Shown piece by piece: positions 33,486 to 40,800 of a DNA stretch of 58,960 nt; within the stretch, counting starts at the first letter, position 1, and each line of letters opens with the position of its first letter. The notes under the pieces are model-generated. The model saw only the letters and a list, made by a program, of their open reading frames with translations. It searched no databases and had not been told where the DNA came from. Made by a program: the position numbers and the translations under genes. Source of the DNA: Bacillota bacterium (GTDB lineage: Bacteria > Bacillota > Clostridia > Christensenellales > Aristaeellaceae); NCBI GenBank assembly GCA_023421395.1, contig JAEZTL010000022.1, forward strand, positions 1 through 58,960. Reading direction: 5' to 3'.

Positions 33486-33652
33486 TGTTCAATAAAGCAC
33501 GAAATCATTTCCGGTTGATCTGGCCCTTCATGGGGCCGATCGACAAGATTAGGGCGATCTGGTATTTCTACCGGTGGCGGGCGGCAGAACGTGTTTCGGA
33601 GTGGCTACAGAAGCATTATGACCGCCTCCGGGCGGGAAAGGAGCAATTATGA
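33482..33652 (+). CDS. Small basic phage protein, 56 residues
   Basis: Open frame starting MMFNKARNHFRLIWPFMG and ending RLRAGKEQL, rich in aromatic and basic residues (RAIWYFYRWRAAERVSEWL). It overlaps the preceding stop by 4 nt (ATGA) and the next ATG by 4 nt, which is typical of translational coupling. It may sit on the membrane surface as an amphipathic helix. I do not recognise it. Confidence 0.5.
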   Translation: MMFNKARNHFRLIWPFMGPIDKIRAIWYFYRWRAAERVSEWLQKHYDRLRAGKEQL

Positions 33653-33863
33653 ATGAGAGTTTCGAACCGCCGTTGGACAAAGGAATCACGGTGTAATCGT
33701 CAGCGAGAAACGCCACTACTGCAACCGGGTTTTGTGTTGCGATGACTGCGACAAGCGCGTGCGTTTCTGGTGCAGGGTTATCCGGCGGATTGAGGATCGC
33801 CAGATTCAGATCATTGCGGACAAGCAGCTCAACCGCGCCGCGCTGGGGGAGGATGCGGAATGA
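33649..33863 (+). pseudogene. Frameshifted small cysteine-rich gene
   Basis: ATG 33649 opens a 15-codon frame (starts MNESFEPP) that ends at TAA 33694-33696. In the -1 frame, coding continues through HYCNRVLCCDDCDKRVRFW and RRIEDRQIQIIADKQLN to TGA 33861-33863, which overlaps the next ATG. This second part has no start of its own and has a plausible zinc-binding C-x3-CC-x2-C cluster. The simplest reading is one 70-residue gene with a 2-nt insertion or 1-nt loss near 33690, or a sequencing error. A programmed frameshift is possible, but no clear slippery heptamer is seen. Confidence 0.5.
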
Positions 33864-34486
33864 ATCAGATGAAGGCGCTATCCGTTTGGCAACCGTGGGC
33901 GTCTCTGCTCCCGGCCACGTTAAACGGTGCCAGGGTAAAACAGTTTGAAACGCGAGGGTGGGCGACGAGGTACCGGGGCCCGATCGCGATCCACGCGGCG
34001 GCGAAGTCGCCGCGCTGGGTAGTCGCGCACGATTACGACGGACTCCCGGCGGCGACGCTTGCCGCAATGGGTAAGGCGCTGGGGATTTTCCCGGGCGATT
34101 TCGGAGATCGGATGTTCGACAAACTCCCGCGCGGTGCGATCATCGCCACGGCGGAGCTTGTCGAGTGCTGGGAGATCACCGGGAACGACGGGCGTGGCGA
34201 GGCATACATTCACCTCGACGCTGAGACTGCGCGGGATGGGCGTGCGCGGTTTAGGATCGTCCATGGGTACGAGTACCGGTTCGGGGATTGGTCGCCCGGA
34301 CGGTATGCGTGGCAGTTGGAGGACATGAAGCTGCTGCCTACGCCCATCCCGGCGAAGGGCGCGCAGGGGCTTTGGTGGTGGGATGAACGTTTCATGGGGA
34401 TCGACCTTGCCTCAGGGCCTGACTATTCCGTGTTGTCGGACGGATCTATCCGGCAGAACCCGAACTGGCGCGGATCGGTAGATTAA
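33860..34486 (+). CDS. ASCH-domain protein
   Basis: A 208-residue protein with an N-terminal ASCH domain (PUA-like fold): MKALSVWQPWASLLPATLNGARVKQFETRGWATRYRGPIAIHAAAK, and GAIIATAELVECWEI further on. ASCH domains are thought to bind RNA or modified nucleobases; in phages the exact role is unknown. The last 40 residues (GPDYSVLSDGSIRQNP) look like an appended tail. The start overlaps the stop of the preceding frame by 4 nt. Confidence 0.85.
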   Translation: MNQMKALSVWQPWASLLPATLNGARVKQFETRGWATRYRGPIAIHAAAKSPRWVVAHDYDGLPAATLAAMGKALGIFPGDFGDRMFDKLPRGAIIATAELVECWEITGNDGRGEAYIHLDAETARDGRARFRIVHGYEYRFGDWSPGRYAWQLEDMKLLPTPIPAKGAQGLWWWDERFMGIDLASGPDYSVLSDGSIRQNPNWRGSVD

Positions 34487-34498
34487 AGGAGGCGGGCC

Positions 34499-34813
34499 AT
34501 GGACGCGGTCATGCAGCGGGCGATTGAGCTGGTGGTGTCAGAGCGACACCGGCAGTTGGACAAGTGGGGCGACCAGAGCGGGAACCACCCGTTCGAGTGG
34601 ATGAGCATCCTGGGCGAGGAGTACGGCGAGCTGTGCGAGGCGGTCAACGAGACGTGCTTTAAGACGGCGCATGTGAAGCCCGAGCGTGGGGGCCTGGGCG
34701 CGATCCTGCGCGAGGCGGTGCAAGTGGCGGCGGTGGCCACGGCGATCGCCGAGGCGGCGCTCCGGCAAATGGCTGAGACGAAGGGAGGCCAGGGTGATGG
34801 CGGCGATGGTTGA
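34499..34813 (+). CDS. MazG-like nucleotide pyrophosphohydrolase
   Basis: A 104-residue protein with the all-alpha NTP pyrophosphatase pattern: RAIELVVSERHRQLDKWGDQSGNHPFEWMSILGEEYGELCEAVNE. The ExxE of GEEYGELCEA supplies metal ligands, and REAVQVAAVATAIAEA gives the second helical motif. It probably hydrolyses (d)NTPs during phage growth. GGAGG lies upstream of ATG 34499. It overlaps the next gene by 17 nt. Confidence 0.82.
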   Translation: MDAVMQRAIELVVSERHRQLDKWGDQSGNHPFEWMSILGEEYGELCEAVNETCFKTAHVKPERGGLGAILREAVQVAAVATAIAEAALRQMAETKGGQGDGGDG

Positions 34814-35003
34814 GACGCTCAAGGGGTTAGGCGCGGCCTGGCTGCTATGGGCGGAGAGCTTCCTTCACGACGCGGCGCAGCTGCCGTACCGGGTAGCGCT
34901 GGTGGCATTCACGGCCGGCGCGGTACTGGCATGGTTCGCGGCAAAAGACTGGTTTATGGGAGGTGAAGAGGATGGCGAGGCCCAGGAGCCCGGAAACGGA
35001 TGA
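34797..35003 (+). CDS. Small single-pass membrane protein
   Basis: A 68-residue protein with one likely membrane helix (about 32-50: VALVAFTAGAVLAWFAA) after an amphipathic helix (LKGLGAAWLLWAESFLHD) and an acidic C-terminus. It overlaps its neighbours at both ends (17 and 32 nt). GGGAGG stands 10 nt before the ATG. No family recognised. Confidence 0.6.
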   Translation: MAAMVETLKGLGAAWLLWAESFLHDAAQLPYRVALVAFTAGAVLAWFAAKDWFMGGEEDGEAQEPGNG

Positions 35004-35532
35004 TGTGATCGATCGGTTGGCGCGGCGAAACTCCATCCGTCAGACGGCGGAACTATTGGATATGGAAGTGGCGAAAGTGCAGCAGATCCGCGACAGGCAC
35101 TTCGAGGAGGTGGAAGAAAAAATGCGGGAGTATGATCGCCGCGAGAAGGCGGAGGAACTGGCGGCCATGATGCGTAAGGACCGGGAGGCCGCGAATGTGG
35201 AGGGAAAGTCCGTGCCTGGGCCTGCCGCCGGTGCGCCTGCTGGGGCGAATGCCGGACTGGCGCCTGCTAAGCCGCAGCGGGCAAAGCCTGGACGGAAGCG
35301 AGTAGAACCTGAGAAAGGACAGGAGACAAGAGCGCCGGCACGGAAGCGGCAGGATTCGCTGCGGGTGAGCGCCTACACGGGCGCATGCGGACGGATGTAC
35401 ACCCTGAACGGGCGGACCATCGAGGTGGCGGGATTGGCCAGCACGTTTTCAAAAGAAGATCTCAGAATCCTTGCAAACGAGGCGCTGGAACTGGTGCGGC
35501 TTATGGACAAGCGCGAGGGGGTGGGCGCGTGA
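34972..35532 (+). CDS. HTH-type phage protein of unknown role
   Basis: A 186-residue basic protein. The N-terminus has a helix-turn-helix-like segment (DDVIDRLARRNSIRQTAELLDMEVAKVQQIRDRHF). A Pro/Ala/Lys-rich linker follows (about 80-125) and then a compact C-terminal region (LRVSAYTGACGRMYTLNGRTIEVAG, then STFSKEDLRILANEALELVRLM). It may bind DNA through the first part. ATG 34972 has GGAGG 8 nt upstream. Its stop overlaps the start of the ArpU-like gene by 1 nt. Confidence 0.7.
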   Translation: MARPRSPETDDVIDRLARRNSIRQTAELLDMEVAKVQQIRDRHFEEVEEKMREYDRREKAEELAAMMRKDREAANVEGKSVPGPAAGAPAGANAGLAPAKPQRAKPGRKRVEPEKGQETRAPARKRQDSLRVSAYTGACGRMYTLNGRTIEVAGLASTFSKEDLRILANEALELVRLMDKREGVGA

Positions 35533-36014
35533 TGCAGCGGCATGCTTACGGGTGGATCTGCGATCGGTGCGGGGGGCGACTGGACCCCGGGGAGCAATGT
35601 GACTGCGCGAAGGATCAGGAGGTGAGGCCGTTGGAAGGCGCGAAGCTGACGATGGATCAGCTGACGAGGTGCCACGTGGGAGACCGGGAGATCAAGGCGC
35701 TGAGGACGAGCCTTTCGGACGCTCGGATGGTGGCCGCCTCTACCGGTGCGGGGGATGGCCCGGTGGTGGAAATCGCGGCGCGGCTTGAAGCGCGGCGCAA
35801 ACAGCACGCGAAGGATATGGCGGCGGTTATCTCCGCCGTAAGCCGGATCGGGGAGGACCTGACGCGGCGGGTGGCCTGGGGGTATTACGTAAAAGGCAAG
35901 ACCATCCTGACCATTGCGACCGGGGAGCACTACTCACAGGAGCATGTTCGGCGGCGGCTCAGGGCCGCGGAGAAGATGCTGACGGACGCGCCGGGCGGCG
36001 AAACCGCCGGCTGA
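35532..36014 (+). CDS. ArpU/RinA-like late transcription regulator
   Basis: A 160-residue protein with an N-terminal zinc-like cluster (CDRCGGRLDPGEQCDC) and a C-terminal sigma-70 region-4-like helix-turn-helix (RRVAWGYYVKGKTILTIATGEHYSQEHVRRRLRAAEKML). This layout and its position as the last gene before the packaging module match phage late-gene activators of the ArpU/RinA/DUF1492 kind. It should turn on transcription from the gap that follows (36015-36126). Confidence 0.75.
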   Translation: MQRHAYGWICDRCGGRLDPGEQCDCAKDQEVRPLEGAKLTMDQLTRCHVGDREIKALRTSLSDARMVAASTGAGDGPVVEIAARLEARRKQHAKDMAAVISAVSRIGEDLTRRVAWGYYVKGKTILTIATGEHYSQEHVRRRLRAAEKMLTDAPGGETAG

Positions 36015-36065
36015 CGAAAGTGGTGGACAGATGTGGAAATATGTGGGCTGATGTGCATAGACGGT

Positions 36066-36085
36066 AACTGTAACAGGCGTGAAAA
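36066..36085 (+). repeat. 20-nt dispersed repeat, copy 2 (before late genes)
   Basis: AACTGTAACAGG followed by CGTGAAAA, an 18/20 match to 24295-24314. It lies just after the late-regulator gene and about 30 nt before a terminator hairpin. The position suggests a regulator binding site or late promoter element. Confidence 0.55.
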
Positions 36086-36096
36086 TGGGCGTAGTC

Positions 36097-36126
36097 AGCG
36101 GGAACGCGGACACGCCCGCTTTTTTT
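36097..36126 (+). terminator. Rho-independent terminator at the early/late boundary
   Basis: AGCGGG (36097-36102) pairs with CCCGCT (36115-36120), followed by a run of seven T (36120-36126). It ends directly before the HNH gene. It may stop early transcripts and be passed by late transcription through antitermination or by a promoter inside it. Confidence 0.75.
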
Positions 36127-36429
36127 ATGGGGGTGCGCGTGGACAAGAAGGCGTTCTACAATTCCGAGGCATGGCAGCGGGCGCGGCAGGCGGCGCTGAT
36201 CCGGGACAAGTATCTGTGCGTCGAGTGCCTGAAGCGCCGGAAGTTCCGGCGGGCGACGACGGTACACCACGTTGACCACCTTCTGGATGATCCTGAAAAG
36301 GCGCTGGACCTTGCGAACCTTGAAAGCCTTTGCGCCGACTGCCATAACCGGGCGCACCCGGAGAAGGGGCGCGGGAATGTGAAACCCAGGCCCGTTACGC
36401 CGAGGGGTGTGCGAATCATCAAGCTGTGA
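36127..36429 (+). CDS. HNH endonuclease of the packaging module
   Basis: A 100-residue protein with a complete HNH motif: CVECLKRRKFRRATTVHHVDHLLDD, then LANLESLCADCHNRAHPEKGRG. Two CxxC pairs hold a structural zinc. In HK97-type phages an HNH protein next to the terminase genes is needed for specific cleavage by the terminase, and terS and terL follow here. The start is uncertain: ATG 36127 abuts a T-run, GTG 36139 has GGGGGTG before it, and ATG 36079 would include the terminator hairpin. Confidence 0.9.
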   Translation: MGVRVDKKAFYNSEAWQRARQAALIRDKYLCVECLKRRKFRRATTVHHVDHLLDDPEKALDLANLESLCADCHNRAHPEKGRGNVKPRPVTPRGVRIIKL

Positions 36430-36443
36430 AAGGAAGTGCTGGC

Positions 36444-36839
36444 GTGGAAACGGCGGAAGCGTTTGAGAAGGCGTTTACCGAAAAAGTGCGGCAAATGGTG
36501 AAGCGGCCTGAGGCGGCGGACGCTGCCGCCCGCATTTACGGCCAATACGCGGTGGTGTACGGATCCGTGCCGACGGACATCGAGCACATCCTGATGGACA
36601 TCGCGGCCTTGGAGGACGATAAGCTGGCGGCCCGGGAGTACATCCGCCAGAAGGGCGTGATGGAGGAGTTTGTTCAGGGGCGGCAGCGGATCCGGCGCGA
36701 AAACAAGTGCGTGGCCATGTTTTCCAAGCTTTCCCAAGCCCAGGCGCGGCTGATCGGATCCTTAAAGCTTTCGGCGGGCAGCGTGCCGGAAGAAAAGGAG
36801 GCGCCGGAGGGAGCGGACGATGAGTTCGATAACTTCTAG
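36444..36839 (+). CDS. terS: Terminase small subunit (P27-like)
   Basis: The 131-residue protein lies between HNH and terL, where terS belongs, and has the P27-type helical layout: EAFEKAFTEKVRQMVKRPEAADAAARIYGQY, DIEHILMDIAALEDDK and a C-terminal oligomerisation helix (KLSQAQARLIGSLKLSAG) with an acidic tail. It would recognise the phage packaging site. GTG 36444 is favoured by AAGGA about 9 nt upstream; an earlier GTG at 36426 overlaps the HNH stop. It overlaps terL by 20 nt. Confidence 0.78.
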   Translation: METAEAFEKAFTEKVRQMVKRPEAADAAARIYGQYAVVYGSVPTDIEHILMDIAALEDDKLAAREYIRQKGVMEEFVQGRQRIRRENKCVAMFSKLSQAQARLIGSLKLSAGSVPEEKEAPEGADDEFDNF

Positions 36840-38547
36840 CGCCGGGTACGAGTACGCCCGCGACATACTGGCCAACCGGGTACTGGCCAACGAAAAGATC
36901 AAGATGGCCTGCGAGCGGTTCATGCTGGAGCTGGCCGAAAGCGAAAAGGACCACTACCCGTACCGCTTTGACTTCGAGACGGCGATGCGCCCGATCCAGT
37001 TTATGGAAAAGTTTCTGGTTCCGACGAAGGGCAATTACAACCGCTTTACGCTGTTGCCCTGGCAAAAGTTCCTCGAGATGAACCTGTACGGGTGGTTGGC
37101 GAAGGATACGGGGTACCGCAGATTCCGGGAAGGCTTTGTGGCGGTTGCGCGCGGCAACGGCAAGACCACGCTGCTGGGCGGCAACGGCATTTATGGAAGC
37201 TCCAAGGACGGCGAACGCGGCGCGGACGTGTACCTGATGGCGAACTCCAAAAAGCAGGCGGCCCGGATGTTCCTGGAATGCAAGAAGATGATCGAATCTT
37301 CGCCGGTCCTCGCGAAGCGGTTCCGGACGCTCTCCGACGTGATCTATTACGATCCGACCTATTCGTCCATCACGACGCTCTCCAATGACGGCGCGAACCT
37401 GCAAGGCCTGAACGCCCATCTGGCGGTATTCGACGAAGTATCCGAGTACGAGCTGTTTGATGCGATCAACGCGATCCGGCGCTCCTTCGGCAAGCGCACC
37501 CAGCCGTTGATGCTGTTTATCTCCGCGATGGGGAGCGTTCTGGATGGGCCGATGATGCAGTACTACCAGCAGGCCGACCAGGTGCTGAAGACCGCATTGA
37601 ACCCGGGCGGCGCGGACGCGGTGATGAACCCGATTGTCGCGGATTCGATCTTCACGCTGGTCTACGAGCTGGATGAAAAAGACGACATCGAGGACTACAC
37701 GCTTTGGTCGAAGGCGAACCCGTCCACCGGAACGCTGCTGAGCCTGAAGGACCTTCGGCGCGAGTGGGAGCGTGCGAAGAACATTCCTCAGGAGCGGGGC
37801 GAATTCATCTGCCGGCAGCTGAACATCTTCGCCAACGCACAGGACGCGCCGTTCATCGATTACGAAGTGCTGAAAAAAAACCTGGGCACGATCGACGAGC
37901 GGATGCTGGAAGGCCAGATCTGCTATGGCGGATTTGACCTTTCGGCCACCGAGGACTTTACCAGCGCGTGTTTGCTCTTCCCGCTGGACGACGGCAGGTT
38001 CTATGTGCTCAGCCACACCTGGGTGCCGGAGGACAAGGTACTCAAGGGCAACGAGAACCTGGATTTTTACAGCCTGCAGATGCAGGGACTGCTGACCATC
38101 TGCCCCGGAAGCCACATCGACCAGGAGATGGTGCTGGAGTGGTTCAAGGGTAAGCGCGATCACTATGACATTGTATCCATCGGCTATGACCCGGCGAACG
38201 CGCCGTTCTTCGTCCGGCGGCTGAAATCGGAAGGGCTGACCACCAATGTGGTCCGGCAGGGGCCGATGACTTTGAACGGCCCGATGAAGGAGATCCGGAC
38301 CTGTTTCCTGGACGGCCGCATGGTGTTCAACGCAAACCCGCTGTATTTCTGGTACATCAACAACGTGCGACTGCGCCGCGACTTCTACGACAAGCAGAAG
38401 GACAACTGGATGCCGACAAAGGCCAACCGGTTCCGGAAGATCGACGGCTTCATGGCGAGCCTTTTCGCGTTTACCGAGTACATCCGGACGCACGTGGTCA
38501 CCGGGGACAGCACCGAAACCGACGTGACGGCTTACCGGCTTTTATAG
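36820..38547 (+). CDS. terL: Terminase large subunit
   Basis: DNA-packaging motor of 575 residues. The ATPase domain has Walker A ARGNGKTT (110-117) and Walker B LAVFDE (201-206); the nuclease domain begins near GGFDLSATEDFTS (about 370) and includes SIGYDPANAPFFV. It belongs to the Terminase_1 (HK97-like) group. GGAGGG precedes the ATG. The portal gene follows 9 nt later, as usual. Confidence 0.95.
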   Translation: MSSITSSAGYEYARDILANRVLANEKIKMACERFMLELAESEKDHYPYRFDFETAMRPIQFMEKFLVPTKGNYNRFTLLPWQKFLEMNLYGWLAKDTGYRRFREGFVAVARGNGKTTLLGGNGIYGSSKDGERGADVYLMANSKKQAARMFLECKKMIESSPVLAKRFRTLSDVIYYDPTYSSITTLSNDGANLQGLNAHLAVFDEVSEYELFDAINAIRRSFGKRTQPLMLFISAMGSVLDGPMMQYYQQADQVLKTALNPGGADAVMNPIVADSIFTLVYELDEKDDIEDYTLWSKANPSTGTLLSLKDLRREWERAKNIPQERGEFICRQLNIFANAQDAPFIDYEVLKKNLGTIDERMLEGQICYGGFDLSATEDFTSACLLFPLDDGRFYVLSHTWVPEDKVLKGNENLDFYSLQMQGLLTICPGSHIDQEMVLEWFKGKRDHYDIVSIGYDPANAPFFVRRLKSEGLTTNVVRQGPMTLNGPMKEIRTCFLDGRMVFNANPLYFWYINNVRLRRDFYDKQKDNWMPTKANRFRKIDGFMASLFAFTEYIRTHVVTGDSTETDVTAYRLL

Positions 38548-38556
38548 GAGGGCGCT

Positions 38557-39801
38557 ATGGGACTATGGGATTGGGTGCGGCGGCAGCGGAGCCAGAGCAG
38601 CACGGAGGTAAGCCGCAGGCTGATCTTCCCGTTTTTCGCCACCCGAGAAGCGATCACGCTGAAGAACAGCGAGGTTATTTTCGCGGCGATCAACCGCATC
38701 TCCACCTCCATGGGCAGCATGCCTTGCGAGCTTTTTCAGGATATGCGGCCGGTCCTTGGCCCGCTGAACCGTCTGGTGAACACATCCCCCAAGAGCGGCA
38801 TGACGCCCTTTGAATTCTTCCGAACCCTGGAGGTAGACCGGGACACAGAAGGCAACGGATACGCGCTGGCCGTGCCATCGCTGACAGGTGGAGTTTTGGA
38901 GCTGGCGATCCAAGAGCCCAGCCGGGTAACACCCATGGTGGAGCGGGAGAGCGGGGAGCTTTGGTACAAGGTGCGGCTGAGCGTGGGCGATCAGCGCGAA
39001 ATCTACGTGCATAACCGCAACATGATCCACGTGCGGCATATCTCCACGGATGGGATTCGCGGGATTAACCCCATCGACGTGCTGCGCAGCACCGTGGACT
39101 ATGGCCGGGCGATCACGGAATTCAGCCTGAAAAATGTTCAGAAGGGCGTGCATGCCAACATCGTGCTGGATTTCCCGGCAGAGATCGGCGAAACAAAACG
39201 GCAAAAAGCCATTGAATCCTTCTTGAAGATCTACCGGGAGAGCGATGGCCAGATGATCGCGCTGGACGCGGGCACGCGGGCCACGCGCATGGACGCATCG
39301 CTGATCGATCCGAAGATTTTGGACGTGGACAGGATCACCCGCAGCCGCGTGGCCAGCGTTTATAACATGCCGCCGCACCTTTTGGGCGACTACTCCGCCA
39401 GCGGGTACGCGTCCATCGAGCAGCAGCTGCTGGAGTTCATCGCGCTGACCATGGACCCGCTGGCGACCATGTACGCCCAGGAGCTGAACCGCGTGCTCTT
39501 ATCCCAGAAGCAGATGGACGAGGGGATGACATTTAAGTTTAACGTGGCGAAGCTGACGATGACAGACAGCGCAACCCGTTCGAACAACGCCTTCCGCCAG
39601 GTGCGGTCGGCGAACATGACGCCCAACGAGGGACGGCGGGCGGACGGAAAGCAGCCGTTTAACGACCCGCTGGCGGACGAACTGTGGATCTCCAAAGATA
39701 TGGTGCCGCTCCGGGTTGCGGCGGGGCAGACGGTAACGCAGGAGCCGGAACCGCCGGCGCAGCCCGCGGCGAAGGGGGGCAAAAGCCATGGAAAGCCCTG
39801 A
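38557..39801 (+). CDS. Portal protein, HK97 family
   Basis: The dodecameric portal at one capsid vertex, through which DNA enters and leaves. The 414-residue protein has the HK97-portal sequence: NSEVIFAAINRISTSMGSMP, FRTLEVDRDTEGNGYALA, IHVRHISTDGIRGINPIDVLRSTV and PPHLLGDYSASGYASIEQQLLEFIA. It lies between terL and the head protease. The last 14 nt overlap the next small gene. Confidence 0.95.
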   Translation: MGLWDWVRRQRSQSSTEVSRRLIFPFFATREAITLKNSEVIFAAINRISTSMGSMPCELFQDMRPVLGPLNRLVNTSPKSGMTPFEFFRTLEVDRDTEGNGYALAVPSLTGGVLELAIQEPSRVTPMVERESGELWYKVRLSVGDQREIYVHNRNMIHVRHISTDGIRGINPIDVLRSTVDYGRAITEFSLKNVQKGVHANIVLDFPAEIGETKRQKAIESFLKIYRESDGQMIALDAGTRATRMDASLIDPKILDVDRITRSRVASVYNMPPHLLGDYSASGYASIEQQLLEFIALTMDPLATMYAQELNRVLLSQKQMDEGMTFKFNVAKLTMTDSATRSNNAFRQVRSANMTPNEGRRADGKQPFNDPLADELWISKDMVPLRVAAGQTVTQEPEPPAQPAAKGGKSHGKP

Positions 39802-40054
39802 CATTTATGTGCTGGTGCTCCGGCCCCGCGGACAGCGTCCGGTGTACTACGTGGACCGCGACGCCAACAACCAGTACATGGTGCGGGCGTCCCCGGACAT
39901 CCGGGAGGCGCGCGCCATACACAACCGGGGCATTGCCGAGGGGCTGCGGGACGAGCTGAGGCGGTGCGGGTTTCCGGGGTATTCGGTTTTGCGCGTAATG
40001 GAGCTTTCCGGAAAGCCCGTCGCGCTGCTGGACAGGGGAGGAGGGAGCCCATGA
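39788..40054 (+). CDS. Small conserved-position head-region protein
   Basis: An 88-residue protein of unknown function between portal and protease. It starts MESPDIYVLVLRPRG and is rich in Arg and Asp with no membrane part. It overlaps the portal end by 14 nt and the protease start by 4 nt (ATGA), so it is read within a coupled series. No family recognised. Confidence 0.65.
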   Translation: MESPDIYVLVLRPRGQRPVYYVDRDANNQYMVRASPDIREARAIHNRGIAEGLRDELRRCGFPGYSVLRVMELSGKPVALLDRGGGSP

Positions 40055-40776
40055 AAAACTTCTGGAATTTTCAGGTCAGCGCGCTGGCGGACGAGCCTGC
40101 GGAACTTTGGATCGAGGGCGAGATTGTCGGCAGCCGGAACTGGCTGTGGGACGGGGATAACGTGGTGGTGCCCGCGGAATTCCGCGAGCAAATGGATGCG
40201 CTGAAGGGCCGCGATGTGACGGTATGGATCAATTCTCCTGGGGGAGACGCTTTTGCCGGCATGTGCATCTACACGCTGCTGAAGGAACACAAGGGCAAAA
40301 CCACCTGCAAGGTTGCGGGAATCGCCGCCAGCGCGGCCAGCGTGATCCTGATGGCCGGGGACGAAATCCTTCTGTCGCCCGCATCCATGGTGATGATCCA
40401 CGAAGGCGCAACCGTCGCCATCGGGCGCGAAGAGGACATGGAGCGTGCCCAGTCGATGCTTCGGGCGGTCAATGAGGCAATGGCGGATTTGTACGCCGCC
40501 AGAACCGGAAAGCCGCGCGAAGAAATCCTGCGGATGATGCACGACGAGACATTCATGAGCCCGGCGAAGGCCATTGAGCTGGGCTTCGCGGATGGGGTAC
40601 TGTATCAGGAGGACAGCGGCGTTCAGCGCCCGGCGGCGCTGATCACGCTGAAGGACATCAAATGGCCGAGGTCGGCCCTGGACGATCACGAAGCCGCGGA
40701 ACGCGCCCGATTTGCGGCGGAGGCACGGGCGATGAAGGAAGCCGCCGACCGGATCACCTGGAAGCCCGGAACCTAA
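40051..40776 (+). CDS. ClpP-like prohead protease
   Basis: Head maturation protease that removes the scaffold (delta) part of the capsid protein. The 241-residue protein has the ClpP fold pattern: WINSPGGDAFAGM (59-71), nucleophile S94 in GIAASAASVILMAGDE and H117 in MVMIHEGA. Length is normal for the S14 phage type. GGAGGAGG precedes ATG 40051. It stands directly before the capsid gene, its substrate. Confidence 0.93.
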   Translation: MKNFWNFQVSALADEPAELWIEGEIVGSRNWLWDGDNVVVPAEFREQMDALKGRDVTVWINSPGGDAFAGMCIYTLLKEHKGKTTCKVAGIAASAASVILMAGDEILLSPASMVMIHEGATVAIGREEDMERAQSMLRAVNEAMADLYAARTGKPREEILRMMHDETFMSPAKAIELGFADGVLYQEDSGVQRPAALITLKDIKWPRSALDDHEAAERARFAAEARAMKEAADRITWKPGT

Positions 40777-40800
40777 GAGAAAAAGAGGGGGAAGAAAACA

